Below are positions 24,162 to 31,778 of a DNA stretch of 40,092 nt, piece after piece. The position numbers were made by a program, and so were the translations under genes. How positions within the stretch are numbered: the first letter of the stretch is position 1; every line of letters begins with the position of its first letter. The notes under the pieces were generated by a model. That model did not search any database. It was not told the origin of the DNA and worked only from the letters and a program-made list of their open reading frames with translations. This DNA is from JABDDM01 sp038240295 (GTDB lineage: Bacteria > Bacteroidota > Ignavibacteria > Palsa-1295), in contig JBBSDW010000007.1 in NCBI GenBank assembly GCA_038240295.1, positions 1 through 40,092 on the forward strand. Direction: 5' to 3'.

Positions 24162-24566
24162 CTGAGACAGATCTATCTCACAGTTTTCGGAGCCATTCTT
24201 TTTCTGCTCGCGGGCTGTTCCCATTCGAGCCGGAACATGGTGCGCGTAGTCGGCGGAAAATTTGCGATGCGCACGATCGCGAAAGCTGAGATCCCAGCCA
24301 AATTCGATTCGACCCGCACCTACTACTATCACACGAATCAGATTCGCCCCGATAGCATCCTTGCCATGCTTGTTGCTGCAGGGTTCAAAGTCTCAAATGC
24401 CTGGTACTGCGACGACGCCGACTACTATTGCATGGACACCGTCGGGCCCCATTTTACGATCGAACTCGAAAGCGACGATCCGAGGATCATGCTCTTTGGC
24501 TTTACGAACGGAGTCGGCAGAACAAGCTGCGCCAGGCAGCTGCAATGCTTCGAGCCAACGGAATGA
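24162..24566 (+). CDS. Small lipoprotein without a canonical start codon in frame
   Basis: The frame opens after a TGA at 24105-24107 and runs to a TGA at 24564-24566. It encodes a textbook lipoprotein signal, IYLTVFGAILFLLAGC, with the lipidated cysteine codon at 24216-24218, followed by about 115 mature residues with paired cysteines (NAWYCDDADYYC and TSCARQLQC) and no family I recognise. No ATG, GTG or TTG lies between the upstream stop and the signal; candidates are CTG at 24162 (used here), ATC at 24171 or ATT at 24147. A GAAGGA at 24155-24160 is well placed for 24171. The first ATG, at 24237, would remove the signal. A start lost by mutation or a sequencing error are alternatives. Confidence 0.6.
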   Translation: MRQIYLTVFGAILFLLAGCSHSSRNMVRVVGGKFAMRTIAKAEIPAKFDSTRTYYYHTNQIRPDSILAMLVAAGFKVSNAWYCDDADYYCMDTVGPHFTIELESDDPRIMLFGFTNGVGRTSCARQLQCFEPTE

Positions 24567-24778
24567 CCGCGATGAAAACGAGGAAGCCTGACTGAGGTTA
24601 TCCCCCATCAGGCCAACTCGAGATCTTCAGATGTGCTTCTATTCACCAGGAAGGTCACTCTAACGAGCATTGCTTCCAAGGCAATTGTCCCGTGCTCAAA
24701 CGAGACATAGAGAAGAACTTGCCTCACGTGGTTTTGTTACACCCTCGAGTTAAGATTTATTCTCGTCGTCTATTCTAC

Positions 24779-25813
24779 ATGCCTTTTCCCAAAGCCCGTG
24801 TTCTTTCTTGCGTACTGCTGCTCTCCGTTGCAATCGGATGCTCCAAGCAATCGGAGACCCCTTCGACCGACAGCACTTCAAAATCTTCAACCCAGAAACT
24901 TCCGCCGATCATGCCCAAGACCGCACCCCATTTTGACGGTACCGCGGCGCTGGCGGAAGTCGTCGATCAAGTGAAATTTGGCCCACGAGTGCCGAATAGC
25001 AAAGCGCACGAGGATGTGCTCAATTATATTCAGAAGGAGCTTGCCAAGTATACGACAGCGGTCAAACTGCAGCCGTTCACCGAACAAGGGTATGACGGCG
25101 CGACGCTCAATCTCACGAACGTGATCGCTTCGTTCAATCCCACGGCAACCGATCGCATTATTATTCTGACGCACTGGGATTCGAGACCCTGGGCCGACGA
25201 AGATAAAGATTCGACCAAACGAAACTCGCCAGTGCCCGCCGCCAACGACGCCGGTTCCGGCACCGCAGTCATGCTCGAACTCGCGAAAGCAATGAAGGAT
25301 GATCCGCCGCCGATCGGTGTCGACTTGTTATTCGACGATGGTGAGGATTACGGGAAACCTTCGATCGACGATTTGAATAAGTATTTTCTCGGCGCGAAAT
25401 ATTTTATCAAGACCAAACCAGCAGATTATAACCCCAGATTTGCGATCCTGCTCGACATGGTCGGCGACAAAAATGCGGAGTTCAAACCGGAAGGAAATTC
25501 CATGCATTCGGCTCAACAATTTACAACCGAGATCTGGAAAGCCGCGCAGGATCTCGGACTCACCACGTTCAAACAGGCTGCCGGTGGGACGATCGAAGAC
25601 GATCATCTTCCGTTTTTGCAGGCAGGCATTCCCGCTGTTGACATCATCGATGGCGATCTTGTTGGTGCTCGCACTCAGGATCCGAATCGGAAATACTGGC
25701 ACACCACGCATGACCTTCCGAACAACCTCAGCGCTGCAACGCTCGACGAAGTCGGCCGTCTGTTGCTCTATTTGATTTACGAACGTCTGCCGGGCTCAAT
25801 ACGCACACTGTGA
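24779..25813 (+). CDS. M28-family lipoprotein, glutaminyl cyclase-like
   Basis: A 344-residue zinc protein exported as a lipoprotein. The ATG at 24779 begins MPFPKARVLSCVLLLSVAIG followed by lipidated Cys21; the longer frame upstream has no signal. The M28 fold motifs are visible in order: LTHWDSRPWADEDKDS with the first zinc histidine, PAANDAGSGTAVMLELAKAM with the bridging aspartate, LLFDDGEDYG with the catalytic glutamate, ILLDMVGDKNA, LPFLQAGIPAVDIID, and KYWHTTHDLPNNLSAATLDE with the last histidine. HWDSRPWADED and the WHTTHDLPNNLS ending point to the glutaminyl-peptide cyclotransferase branch, which forms N-terminal pyroglutamate, rather than to general aminopeptidases. The stop overlaps prmA by 4 bp. 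Confidence 0.87.
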   Translation: MPFPKARVLSCVLLLSVAIGCSKQSETPSTDSTSKSSTQKLPPIMPKTAPHFDGTAALAEVVDQVKFGPRVPNSKAHEDVLNYIQKELAKYTTAVKLQPFTEQGYDGATLNLTNVIASFNPTATDRIIILTHWDSRPWADEDKDSTKRNSPVPAANDAGSGTAVMLELAKAMKDDPPPIGVDLLFDDGEDYGKPSIDDLNKYFLGAKYFIKTKPADYNPRFAILLDMVGDKNAEFKPEGNSMHSAQQFTTEIWKAAQDLGLTTFKQAAGGTIEDDHLPFLQAGIPAVDIIDGDLVGARTQDPNRKYWHTTHDLPNNLSAATLDEVGRLLLYLIYERLPGSIRTL

Positions 25814-26685
25814 TCAGACCTCCACGCACACTCGCCCTCACGTTTCGCGTTCCGCTCGACGTACAGGATTCGCTTCAGGGCTTTATGCTCACGCAGACCA
25901 CGCTCGAAGGTCTCGAAGAAATGCAGGACGGCGACGTTCGGTATTTCATTCCGATCGGTGAATGGAATGCCGATCTGCAGGACGACCTTGCTGAATTCCT
26001 CTCGACGTTGTCATCCGAAGTCGAACTTCGCTCCGTCGAGCCGATCGAAGAAAAGAATTGGAATGCCGAGTGGGAAGCTGGCATCGAACCGATACAGGTT
26101 ACCGACGACTTGATCATCTCGCCATCCTGGAAAGAAGAAGAGGCGCAGGCGCTCGATCCGAAATATCTTATCGTGATCGATCCGAAAATGAGCTTCGGAA
26201 CAGGCCATCACGAAACCACGAGGCTCTGTTTACGACTGATCGAAAAGATCAAGCTCACAAAAATGTCGGTGCTCGATGTCGGCACCGGTTCCGGCGTGCT
26301 CGCGATCTATACGCTCATGCGCGGTGCGCAAAAAGCTGTCGGAATCGATACCGACGATTGGGCCGTCGAGAACGTCGAAGAAAATCGCGATCTTAACGGC
26401 ATCGCTGCGAATCGCTTTACCGTCTATTGCGGCACACTCACGACGACGATCGATGAAGCAGAGCAATTTGATCTCATCCTTGCGAACATCCATCGAAATA
26501 TTCTTATCGAATCCAAAGAGCAGATCGCCTCGCATGCGTTGCCCAATTCGATGCTGATTCTCTCAGGGCTGCTTGTCTATGATGTTGCTGAAGTCGTCGA
26601 GCAATACAAGAACGCCGGTTACCAGCTGATCGAAGAACTCCGCGAACACGAGTGGTCGGCGCTGCTGATGAAATATGCCGAATAG
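25810..26685 (+). CDS. prmA: Ribosomal protein L11 methyltransferase
   Basis: PrmA trimethylates lysines and the N-terminus of ribosomal protein L11. The 291-residue protein has an N-terminal about 90-residue L11-binding domain rich in acidic residues, then the linker KNWNAEWEAGIEPI, the family signature IDPKMSFGTGHHETTRLCL, the SAM site VLDVGTGSGVLAIY, GIDTDDWAVENVEENRDLN, and the ILANIHRNIL block that replaces NPP in this family. The start is a GTG overlapping the stop of the preceding peptidase by 4 bp, and the end overlaps ppx by 11 bp, so the three genes are probably one transcriptional unit. Confidence 0.96.
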   Translation: MIRPPRTLALTFRVPLDVQDSLQGFMLTQTTLEGLEEMQDGDVRYFIPIGEWNADLQDDLAEFLSTLSSEVELRSVEPIEEKNWNAEWEAGIEPIQVTDDLIISPSWKEEEAQALDPKYLIVIDPKMSFGTGHHETTRLCLRLIEKIKLTKMSVLDVGTGSGVLAIYTLMRGAQKAVGIDTDDWAVENVEENRDLNGIAANRFTVYCGTLTTTIDEAEQFDLILANIHRNILIESKEQIASHALPNSMLILSGLLVYDVAEVVEQYKNAGYQLIEELREHEWSALLMKYAE

Positions 26686-27637
26686 CATTCGCGTCGCTGC
26701 CTTTGATATTGGTACGAACACCGCACTCTGTCTGGTAATCGAAGCGGACCGAAATGGTCTTGCAAAGGTAATTCTCGATCGACATGCCATTGCACGTTTA
26801 GGTGAAGGTGTCGACCAAACCCGCACTATAACAGATCCCGCGTTCGAGCGATTTATAGATGTGATGCGAGGACATCTCGAAGCGATCAAGGCGCTAAGCG
26901 TTGATCATATCGTTGCCGTTGGCACAAGCGCGCTGCGAGACGCCATAAATCGCGAAGAGGTCATCCGACGAGCGAAGTCAGAACTCGGAATTGATATTCG
27001 GATCATCTCGGGTCATGAAGAAGCGAAGCTGACCTATCGAGGCGCACTGGTAGGAATAGAATGCTCGGAAGAATCAACCGCGGTGCTTGACATTGGCGGC
27101 GGCAGCACCGAACTTGCCGTCGGACGTGATGGACAATTTGCAAACGGTGAGAGCATCAATATCGGCGCGGTCCGAATGACCGAACGATACTTTAGCGTAG
27201 CACCCCCGCACCCGCTTACTCAAGCTCGGGGAGATATTGCATCATCACTCGAAGCTGCGAGCCGTCTGCTCAAAAAAGGTATTCCACTTGCAGCGGTTGC
27301 AGGCACACCAACTTCGCTCGCAGGTATGGATCTTCGATTGCAAACATTCGATGCGCAACGAATCCAGGGACATCGATTGAAAAAAGATGTCGTCGAACGG
27401 TTCGTGACTGAACTTGCCAGTACGAAACTGGAAGTGATGATGCAGCGATATCCAGTTATCGCTAAAGGCCGCGCCGATATTTTGCTCGCCGGTAGTTTGA
27501 TCCTCCTCGAGACGATGCATCAGCTCGGACTAAATGAAGTAACCGTCAGCACGCGTGGACTTCGTTACGGAGTCGCGATCAGTGAGATCGAACAGCGACT
27601 CGATCTGCCGTCGCAACCGTGGTTGGTCACTGCTTAA
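26675..27637 (+). CDS. ppx: Ppx/GppA family phosphatase
   Basis: A 320-residue member of the exopolyphosphatase/guanosine pentaphosphatase family (actin-like ATPase fold). Motifs: VAAFDIGTNTALCLV at the N-terminus, VAVGTSALRDAINREEV, SGHEEAKLTYRGAL with the catalytic glutamate, and the phosphate-binding VLDIGGGSTELAVG. NIGAVRMTERYF follows. It is the short form consisting of only the two catalytic domains, without the C-terminal HD-like part of E. coli Ppx. Whether it degrades polyphosphate, pppGpp or both is open. It overlaps prmA by 11 bp upstream and the 3' end of the convergent cysteine desulfurase gene by 11 bp. Confidence 0.92.
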   Translation: MPNSIRVAAFDIGTNTALCLVIEADRNGLAKVILDRHAIARLGEGVDQTRTITDPAFERFIDVMRGHLEAIKALSVDHIVAVGTSALRDAINREEVIRRAKSELGIDIRIISGHEEAKLTYRGALVGIECSEESTAVLDIGGGSTELAVGRDGQFANGESINIGAVRMTERYFSVAPPHPLTQARGDIASSLEAASRLLKKGIPLAAVAGTPTSLAGMDLRLQTFDAQRIQGHRLKKDVVERFVTELASTKLEVMMQRYPVIAKGRADILLAGSLILLETMHQLGLNEVTVSTRGLRYGVAISEIEQRLDLPSQPWLVTA

Positions 27638-28862
27638 CGATCGACGCAAGCACAGTTAGAAACTGCTCGAGTTCGTTTCTGGTCGTTGCATGTGACAATG
27701 ATACTCGTACCGAGGCGTTCGCAATTTGTTCGCCTTTGCCCATTGCGAGAAGCACGTGTGATGGCTGCACTGTGCCGGAGGTGCAGGCCGCGCCGTTCGA
27801 AACAGCAATGCCCGCAAGATCGAAACGCATAATGATCGTTTCGCCATCGAGCCTATCGAGAAGATCGTCTTCGAAACTTAGATTGATGATAGAAGCGAGC
27901 CAATGCTCTTGAGGCGAGTTGACGATCACACCAGGCATCCTGAGCAACTCGCTTCGAAACCACTCGCCAAGAGCCGAGGTCTCTTCATTTTTATTTGAGA
28001 GCCGCAACATCGCAAGCCGAGTTGCTTCGGCAAATCCAACGGCGAGCGCAACAGCTTCCGTCCCGCCTCGCCGATTTCGCTCCTGTGCGCCGCCATGGAT
28101 CAGGGGTTCAAGTTCGACCGTGCTCCGAACATAGAGCGCACCGATTCCTTTCGGACCATTGATCTTGTGCGCCGAAAACGAAGCAAGGTCCACACCAAGC
28201 TTGGCGATATTCACTGGCATTTTGCCGAAGGCCTGCACCATGTCGCTATGCATCAACGCGTTCGATTTCGCATGCACCATGCTCGCAATCTCCCGAACCG
28301 GATTGATCGAGCCGACTTCGTTATTAACCAGCATCGCAGAAACGATAGTGGTTGTGTCGTCAATCGCCCGCTCGACGCTACTCACTTCCAGCCTTCCATC
28401 GCAATCTGGAGGAAGCAATCGCTTCTGCACACCGAGCTTTTCGAGAAATTCCAGCGGCTCAAGAATTGCGTGATGTTCCGCGGTTGAAGTGATGATTGAT
28501 TCAAGAGGGAAGTCGGTACCGTTCAATTTGCGATGCATGACACTGCCGATGAGGGCCACGTTATTGGCCTCGGTGCCGCTCGAAGTAAAAACAATTTCGG
28601 AGGGTCTTGCGCCGATCGCCTTCGCAATAATTTCGCGCGCATCTTCAAGGGCAACTTTCGCCTTTCGGCCGATCGCATGAACGCTCGATGGATTGCCGAA
28701 CTCGGTAGTAAGCCAGGGGAGCATCGCAGCGACCGCTTCATCGGCGATCGCGGTCGTCGCGCTGTTATCGAGATAGATCGTTGGAGTCGTGCTTGTATTC
28801 ACCCCACGAGAACCGTTGAAACGCTGAGATGCAATCCCGGTCTTTGTTAAATCAGTTGGCAC
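27627..28862 (-). CDS. Cysteine desulfurase (NifS/IscS family)
   Basis: Removes sulfur from cysteine as a persulfide for Fe-S clusters or tRNA thiolation; the PLP enzyme is cytoplasmic. The 411-residue frame starts with a GTG at 28862; the conserved fold begins at IYLDNSATTAIADEAV (residue 29), so a start nearer GTG 28802 is also possible. Further motifs are FGNPSSVHAIGRKAK, FTSSGTEANNVALIG, AEHHAILEPLEFLEK, LVNNEVGSINPV, the PLP lysine in SFSAHKINGPKGIGALY, and the active-site cysteine in NGAACTSGTVQPSHVLLAMG. The loop is the short, NifS-like form. No iscU or other sulfur gene is adjacent. The gene is convergent with ppx. Confidence 0.93.
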   Translation of the reverse strand: MPTDLTKTGIASQRFNGSRGVNTSTTPTIYLDNSATTAIADEAVAAMLPWLTTEFGNPSSVHAIGRKAKVALEDAREIIAKAIGARPSEIVFTSSGTEANNVALIGSVMHRKLNGTDFPLESIITSTAEHHAILEPLEFLEKLGVQKRLLPPDCDGRLEVSSVERAIDDTTTIVSAMLVNNEVGSINPVREIASMVHAKSNALMHSDMVQAFGKMPVNIAKLGVDLASFSAHKINGPKGIGALYVRSTVELEPLIHGGAQERNRRGGTEAVALAVGFAEATRLAMLRLSNKNEETSALGEWFRSELLRMPGVIVNSPQEHWLASIINLSFEDDLLDRLDGETIIMRFDLAGIAVSNGAACTSGTVQPSHVLLAMGKGEQIANASVRVSLSHATTRNELEQFLTVLASIVKQ

Positions 28863-28900
28863 GAACGAATGACAAAGGCTTTTACCTGTTTTTCAACATG

Positions 28901-28923
28901 TAGGTCGGGATGAAACCCGACCT
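28901..28923. repeat. Repeat E, copy 1 (palindrome)
   Basis: AGGTCGGG and CCCGACCT flank a short ATGAAA centre, forming an 8-bp stem. The same sequence recurs at 29151-29172 and, in inverted orientation, at 29177-29194. Confidence 0.85.
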
Positions 28924-28974
28924 CGAATCTCGAAAACGCGCAACTGCTTGTTTCCAGCGACTCACTTTGAAGTG

Positions 28975-29098
28975 GTCATTCTGAGCCCGACGAAGAATCT
29001 TACTTTTCGCTCGCATCGATGTACGACTTCGAGTAACAGCCTTGACTTCGGCTTTCAGCCAAACCGCCCATTAGATCCTTCGTTGGGCTCAGGATGAC
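28975..29098. repeat. Repeat D-related 26-bp inverted repeat pair
   Basis: 28975-29000 (beginning GTCATTCTGAGCCCGACGAA) and the reverse complement of 29073-29098 agree at 23 of 26 positions, separated by 72 bases. The ends GTCAT.CTGA and AAGGATCT are those of repeat D at 12941-13231, so the two clusters are related. Confidence 0.82.
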
Positions 29099-29150
29099 TG
29101 GTTGATAAGTGTCGGGTTGAGACCACCATTTAGCCTTTTGTTCGGATCGT

Positions 29151-29194
29151 GGTCGGGATGAATCCCGACCTACACGTAGGTCGGGTTTCATCCC
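29151..29194. repeat. Repeat E, copies 2 and 3 in inverted orientation
   Basis: Two copies face each other, sharing a perfect 22-bp palindrome around their junction (CCCGACCTAC, then AC, then GTAGGTCGGG). Each copy repeats the 28901 element with minor changes. Confidence 0.85.
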
Positions 29195-29277
29195 TTCGCG
29201 GGACTGACATGATTGTGAACGCCTACAAAATTAAACCGGCGTCGCATCTATACCGCATCACTGGTGATCGCTCGCCA

Positions 29278-29886
29278 TCAATGGTGTTTGAGTTTCCGCT
29301 GCAATCGCTTCAATCGGAATTGATGAAGTTTCTTGCGGATCGCCGGGTGATTCTTCAGGAATCGCTGGCGTGCCGGTCCGCTTGCTGCCGCGACGCGTTG
29401 ATTGAATTCCTGCTCGAAGACGAGCAATCGTGCGCGCTGCCTCGGTGCGAGGATCGGCTTCAGACTTTGATCGAAGGCGATCTGCTTTTGCTGGATCTGC
29501 GTAGTAAGATTGCGGACCTTTGTAAGCGTCGGATCGACATCGGCATCGGTCTTTCCACCTGTGGTAAGATCGCGAAGCGAACGCATCGCATCGTTGCGCT
29601 GCTTGACGAGATCCTGAATCTCTTTTTCAGCAGGCTTATAAAGTGCAAAGAATTGCGCTGCCTGCGCATCGTCCATTCCGAGCGATGTCTTGATATTTTT
29701 ATATTTGAGCTGCTCGATCTTGTTTTTCAACGCATCGAGCCGCGCCTGATCGGGTTTGCGCTGCACGCCCACTTGTGCGGCATTCTCCGCAGCAGGATCA
29801 CTTTGTGCCAGTACGGTTACAGGTGCGGCCACCTGCAGGCTCAAGAGCACTGCAAAGACCGCGGAATAAAAATAAGTCGTTTTCAT
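29278..29886 (-). CDS. Small secreted helical protein (Spy/CpxP-like size and composition)
   Basis: A 202-residue protein with a cleavable signal (MKTTYFYSAVFAVLLSLQVA, cleavage near VLA-Q). I chose ATG 29884-29886 rather than the ATG ten codons upstream. The mature part is almost all alpha helix, rich in Gln, Arg, Lys and Ala, with the repeated pattern of periplasmic Spy/CpxP proteins: SLGMDDAQAAQFFALYKPAE, a long heptad-like segment LTKVRNLTTQIQQKQIAFDQ, then LAPRQRARLLVFEQEFNQRV. The tail is strongly basic (KKLHQFRLKRLQRKLKHH). Spy-type proteins are envelope-stress chaperones under sigma or two-component control. It lies 41 bp after the anti-sigma-like gene, in an operon starting with an ECF sigma factor, which fits a stress-induced envelope protein. 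The family assignment is tentative. Confidence 0.7.
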   Translation of the reverse strand: MKTTYFYSAVFAVLLSLQVAAPVTVLAQSDPAAENAAQVGVQRKPDQARLDALKNKIEQLKYKNIKTSLGMDDAQAAQFFALYKPAEKEIQDLVKQRNDAMRSLRDLTTGGKTDADVDPTLTKVRNLTTQIQQKQIAFDQSLKPILAPRQRARLLVFEQEFNQRVAAASGPARQRFLKNHPAIRKKLHQFRLKRLQRKLKHH

Positions 29887-29927
29887 TTTGTTTCTCGATA
29901 AACTTTTAGTTCGCATCCTCTCGGGGA

Positions 29928-30566
29928 TTACTTATTCTGCTCAAGCGAATGGAGCACACTCTCTAACTGCGATTCGGTCAGCTCATTTAAGCTGACAGGA
30001 AGATCGGAAGCCGAAGCGGTGACGGTCGAAACGCTTTGATCTGCTTCGGCCATCGATGGCTTTGATGCATCCGCGGCATGCTGAAGATGCGCCGCATATT
30101 CTTTTGAATGAAGCATCTTTGTGACGGCCCTGTTCGTAGACGCGATCTGCTGCTGATCTGCCACATCGATCGAAGGCTTCGTGATGACATGTTCAGGCAA
30201 AGCAAGTGGCTTCGCTGCAGGTGTAGTCACAACAGTATCGTGATGCATCTGCGGAGCAGGTTGAACGATCGCGACGTCCTTTTGCGAAGTTGCAAATGGA
30301 TTTGTCAGCACACCAGCAAGCACAAGCGCCGCCATCGAAAAGCCGACCGCACCCGCGCGCAACGGGCGCTCAGTGATCCACTGCCATAACCTGCTCGCAA
30401 GCGGCTGACGGCGAATTTCCGCAGCTTCGACGCGCTCCATGACACGCACGCGAAAGTTCGACCAATACCGTGGATCGGGCTCCTCGCCATAGGGCGTGCC
30501 GGCCTTGCTGATCTCTCGTAAGATCGGCAGCAACCGCTCATCGTCCTTTTCTTCCTGCGTGATCAT
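29928..30566 (-). CDS. Probable anti-sigma factor, single-pass membrane protein
   Basis: The ATG at 30564-30566 has a strong Shine-Dalgarno (CAGGAGGAAGT), so I drop the seven codons upstream. The 212-residue protein has an acidic cytoplasmic-type N-terminus (MITQEEKDDERLLPILREIS), a basic region, one transmembrane helix at about residues 72-92 (AGAVGFSMAALVLAGVL) and an extracytoplasmic low-complexity tail. This topology and its place directly after an ECF sigma gene are typical of anti-sigma factors. A zinc-binding HxxxCxxC motif of the ZAS class is absent, and no other anti-sigma signature is clear. The assignment thus rests mainly on context. Confidence 0.65.
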   Translation of the reverse strand: MITQEEKDDERLLPILREISKAGTPYGEEPDPRYWSNFRVRVMERVEAAEIRRQPLASRLWQWITERPLRAGAVGFSMAALVLAGVLTNPFATSQKDVAIVQPAPQMHHDTVVTTPAAKPLALPEHVITKPSIDVADQQQIASTNRAVTKMLHSKEYAAHLQHAADASKPSMAEADQSVSTVTASASDLPVSLNELTESQLESVLHSLEQNK

Positions 30567-30615
30567 ACTTCCTCCTGATTTCCTCAACTATTCTTGAATT
30601 CTCAACCCTTACATC

Positions 30616-31230
30616 TCAAACACTCGCATTGAACGAAGCCATGAATTCCGGCGCGATCTTGCCATACTGATGCAAATATTCACCGATCTTCTTGACCGCG
30701 TGAAAGTAATTCGCTTTCAGTCCGCCGACGCTCGTCCCTGAAATATTCGCGATCTCTTCATATGGAAGTTCATCGTAGAACCTCATCAGAAAAACTTCGC
30801 GCTGCTTCGGCGGTAGTGTCTCGATGGCTTTTTCAATGATCTTCGTCGTCTCTCGCTGAACGAGTTGGTCGTGAGCGGAGATCTCTCCTGTTTCGACCGT
30901 ATTTTCGACCCCTTCCAGCCCGACCGTTCGCCGCGATTTTTTCTTCCGCGAGCGCTGGATCACTGCGTTCATCATGATCCGGTAGAGCCACGTGTAGAGT
31001 TTCGCCTCGCCCCGAAAGCCTTCTAGCGCTTCGTAGGCTTTGACGAACGTATCCTGCGCGACTTCGTCGGCTTCGTCATGATCGCCATCCATCATCCGCC
31101 GTGCGGCAAAGTAGATCCGTTTTTGATAGCGTTCCACAATAACAGTGAAGCTTCCATGCCGCTCGCCTTTATGAAAGAGCGCGACAAGTTCTTCGTCTGT
31201 TAACAGGAGATATTCCTGATGAAATGCCAT
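30616..31230 (-). CDS. ECF-family RNA polymerase sigma factor
   Basis: A 204-residue sigma-70 family regulator with region 2 and region 4 only. Region 2 is around residues 25-95 (IVERYQKRIYFAARRMMDGD, DEADEVAQDTFVKAYEALE, then GEAKLYTWLYRIMMNAVIQR), and region 4 around 135-190 (ETLPPKQREVFLMRFYDELP, YEEIANISGTSVGGLKANYF), containing the helix-turn-helix. The basic linker KKKSRR separates them. Such sigma factors usually direct envelope-stress or nutrient-response regulons and are held by a membrane anti-sigma factor; the gene 49 bp downstream fits that role. Upstream, a TACATTTG sequence lies 130 bases before the start, too far and without a -33 partner to claim as a promoter. Confidence 0.93.
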   Translation of the reverse strand: MAFHQEYLLLTDEELVALFHKGERHGSFTVIVERYQKRIYFAARRMMDGDHDEADEVAQDTFVKAYEALEGFRGEAKLYTWLYRIMMNAVIQRSRKKKSRRTVGLEGVENTVETGEISAHDQLVQRETTKIIEKAIETLPPKQREVFLMRFYDELPYEEIANISGTSVGGLKANYFHAVKKIGEYLHQYGKIAPEFMASFNASV

Positions 31231-31778
31231 GCATATCTCGCTTCATCCCGGTGGCTGATCTTAGGTCAATCCTGATTTCGTCCACACCTGTTAGAGCAGA
31301 AATGGTCGAGAAGGTTTAATGCTCAGCCCCGGGTAGTGATTAAAAACGTCTGAAATTCATACAAATGTAGGAAGCAATCGATGACCGTTTGCCGAATTCG
31401 GTAAGAGCGCTCGCAATCGGATTTGTGCTACGAAACCGACACTACCGCGAAAGCCGTTCAAAAAAGCCAATTTTTTGGGAAGTTGGGTAGTGTGTGTGTA
31501 AACTTTATTCATGCTTCGATTCCCCAAGAATAGCATCGGTTCTTGTCGAAAGCCAATCTTCGAATCTTCGAAGGAGTACCCCATAGTTCTCGATCCTCTT
31601 TAGCTCCAGAAGAATGCCTTAATCGAGTCGGATGGAGCGTACCGAGGATGGAGCTTCGGTGTCCAAGGAAAATGGATCTTTTCGAGCACTCTGGAGGAGC
31701 GGAATATTTAGAAAAAACTGGACAACAAAGATAGAACGATCCGGCAGGCAGTTTAGTGCCCTAATGGGCACCTGACTT
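31231..31778. other. Intergenic region of about 550 bp without a supported gene
   Basis: The only structures seen are the 20-bp element at 31492-31511 (also at 2491-2510) and a TAnnTTTG match on the minus strand at 31362-31369. A 75-codon frame on the minus strand (31357-31584) has no domain and is doubtful. The region separates the sigma operon from a pseudogene and may contain eroded sequence. Confidence 0.5.
31492..31511. repeat. 20-bp element shared with 2491-2510 (copy 2)
   Basis: The sequence gtgtgtgtaaactttattca differs at one position from 2491-2510. It is 262 bp upstream of the sigma factor gene on the minus strand. GGTAG precedes both copies within 13 bases. Confidence 0.4.

Larger units (their letters stand above)
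28863..29277. other. Intergenic region holding hairpin repeats
   Basis: No gene is supported in these 415 bp. It holds three copies of a short palindrome (repeat E at 28901-28923, 29151-29172 and 29177-29194) and a 26-bp inverted pair related to repeat D (28975-29000 with 29073-29098). The long plus-strand frame beginning in this region at 29149 is antisense to the next gene and is not credible. Confidence 0.7.

Noticed and set aside
24586..24613. Terminator after the small lipoprotein
   Set aside because: Only a 6-bp stem with a 16-base loop and no T-run.
29149..29901. 250-codon plus-strand open frame
   Set aside because: It begins in a repeat and is antisense to the secreted helical protein, which has a signal peptide and operon context.
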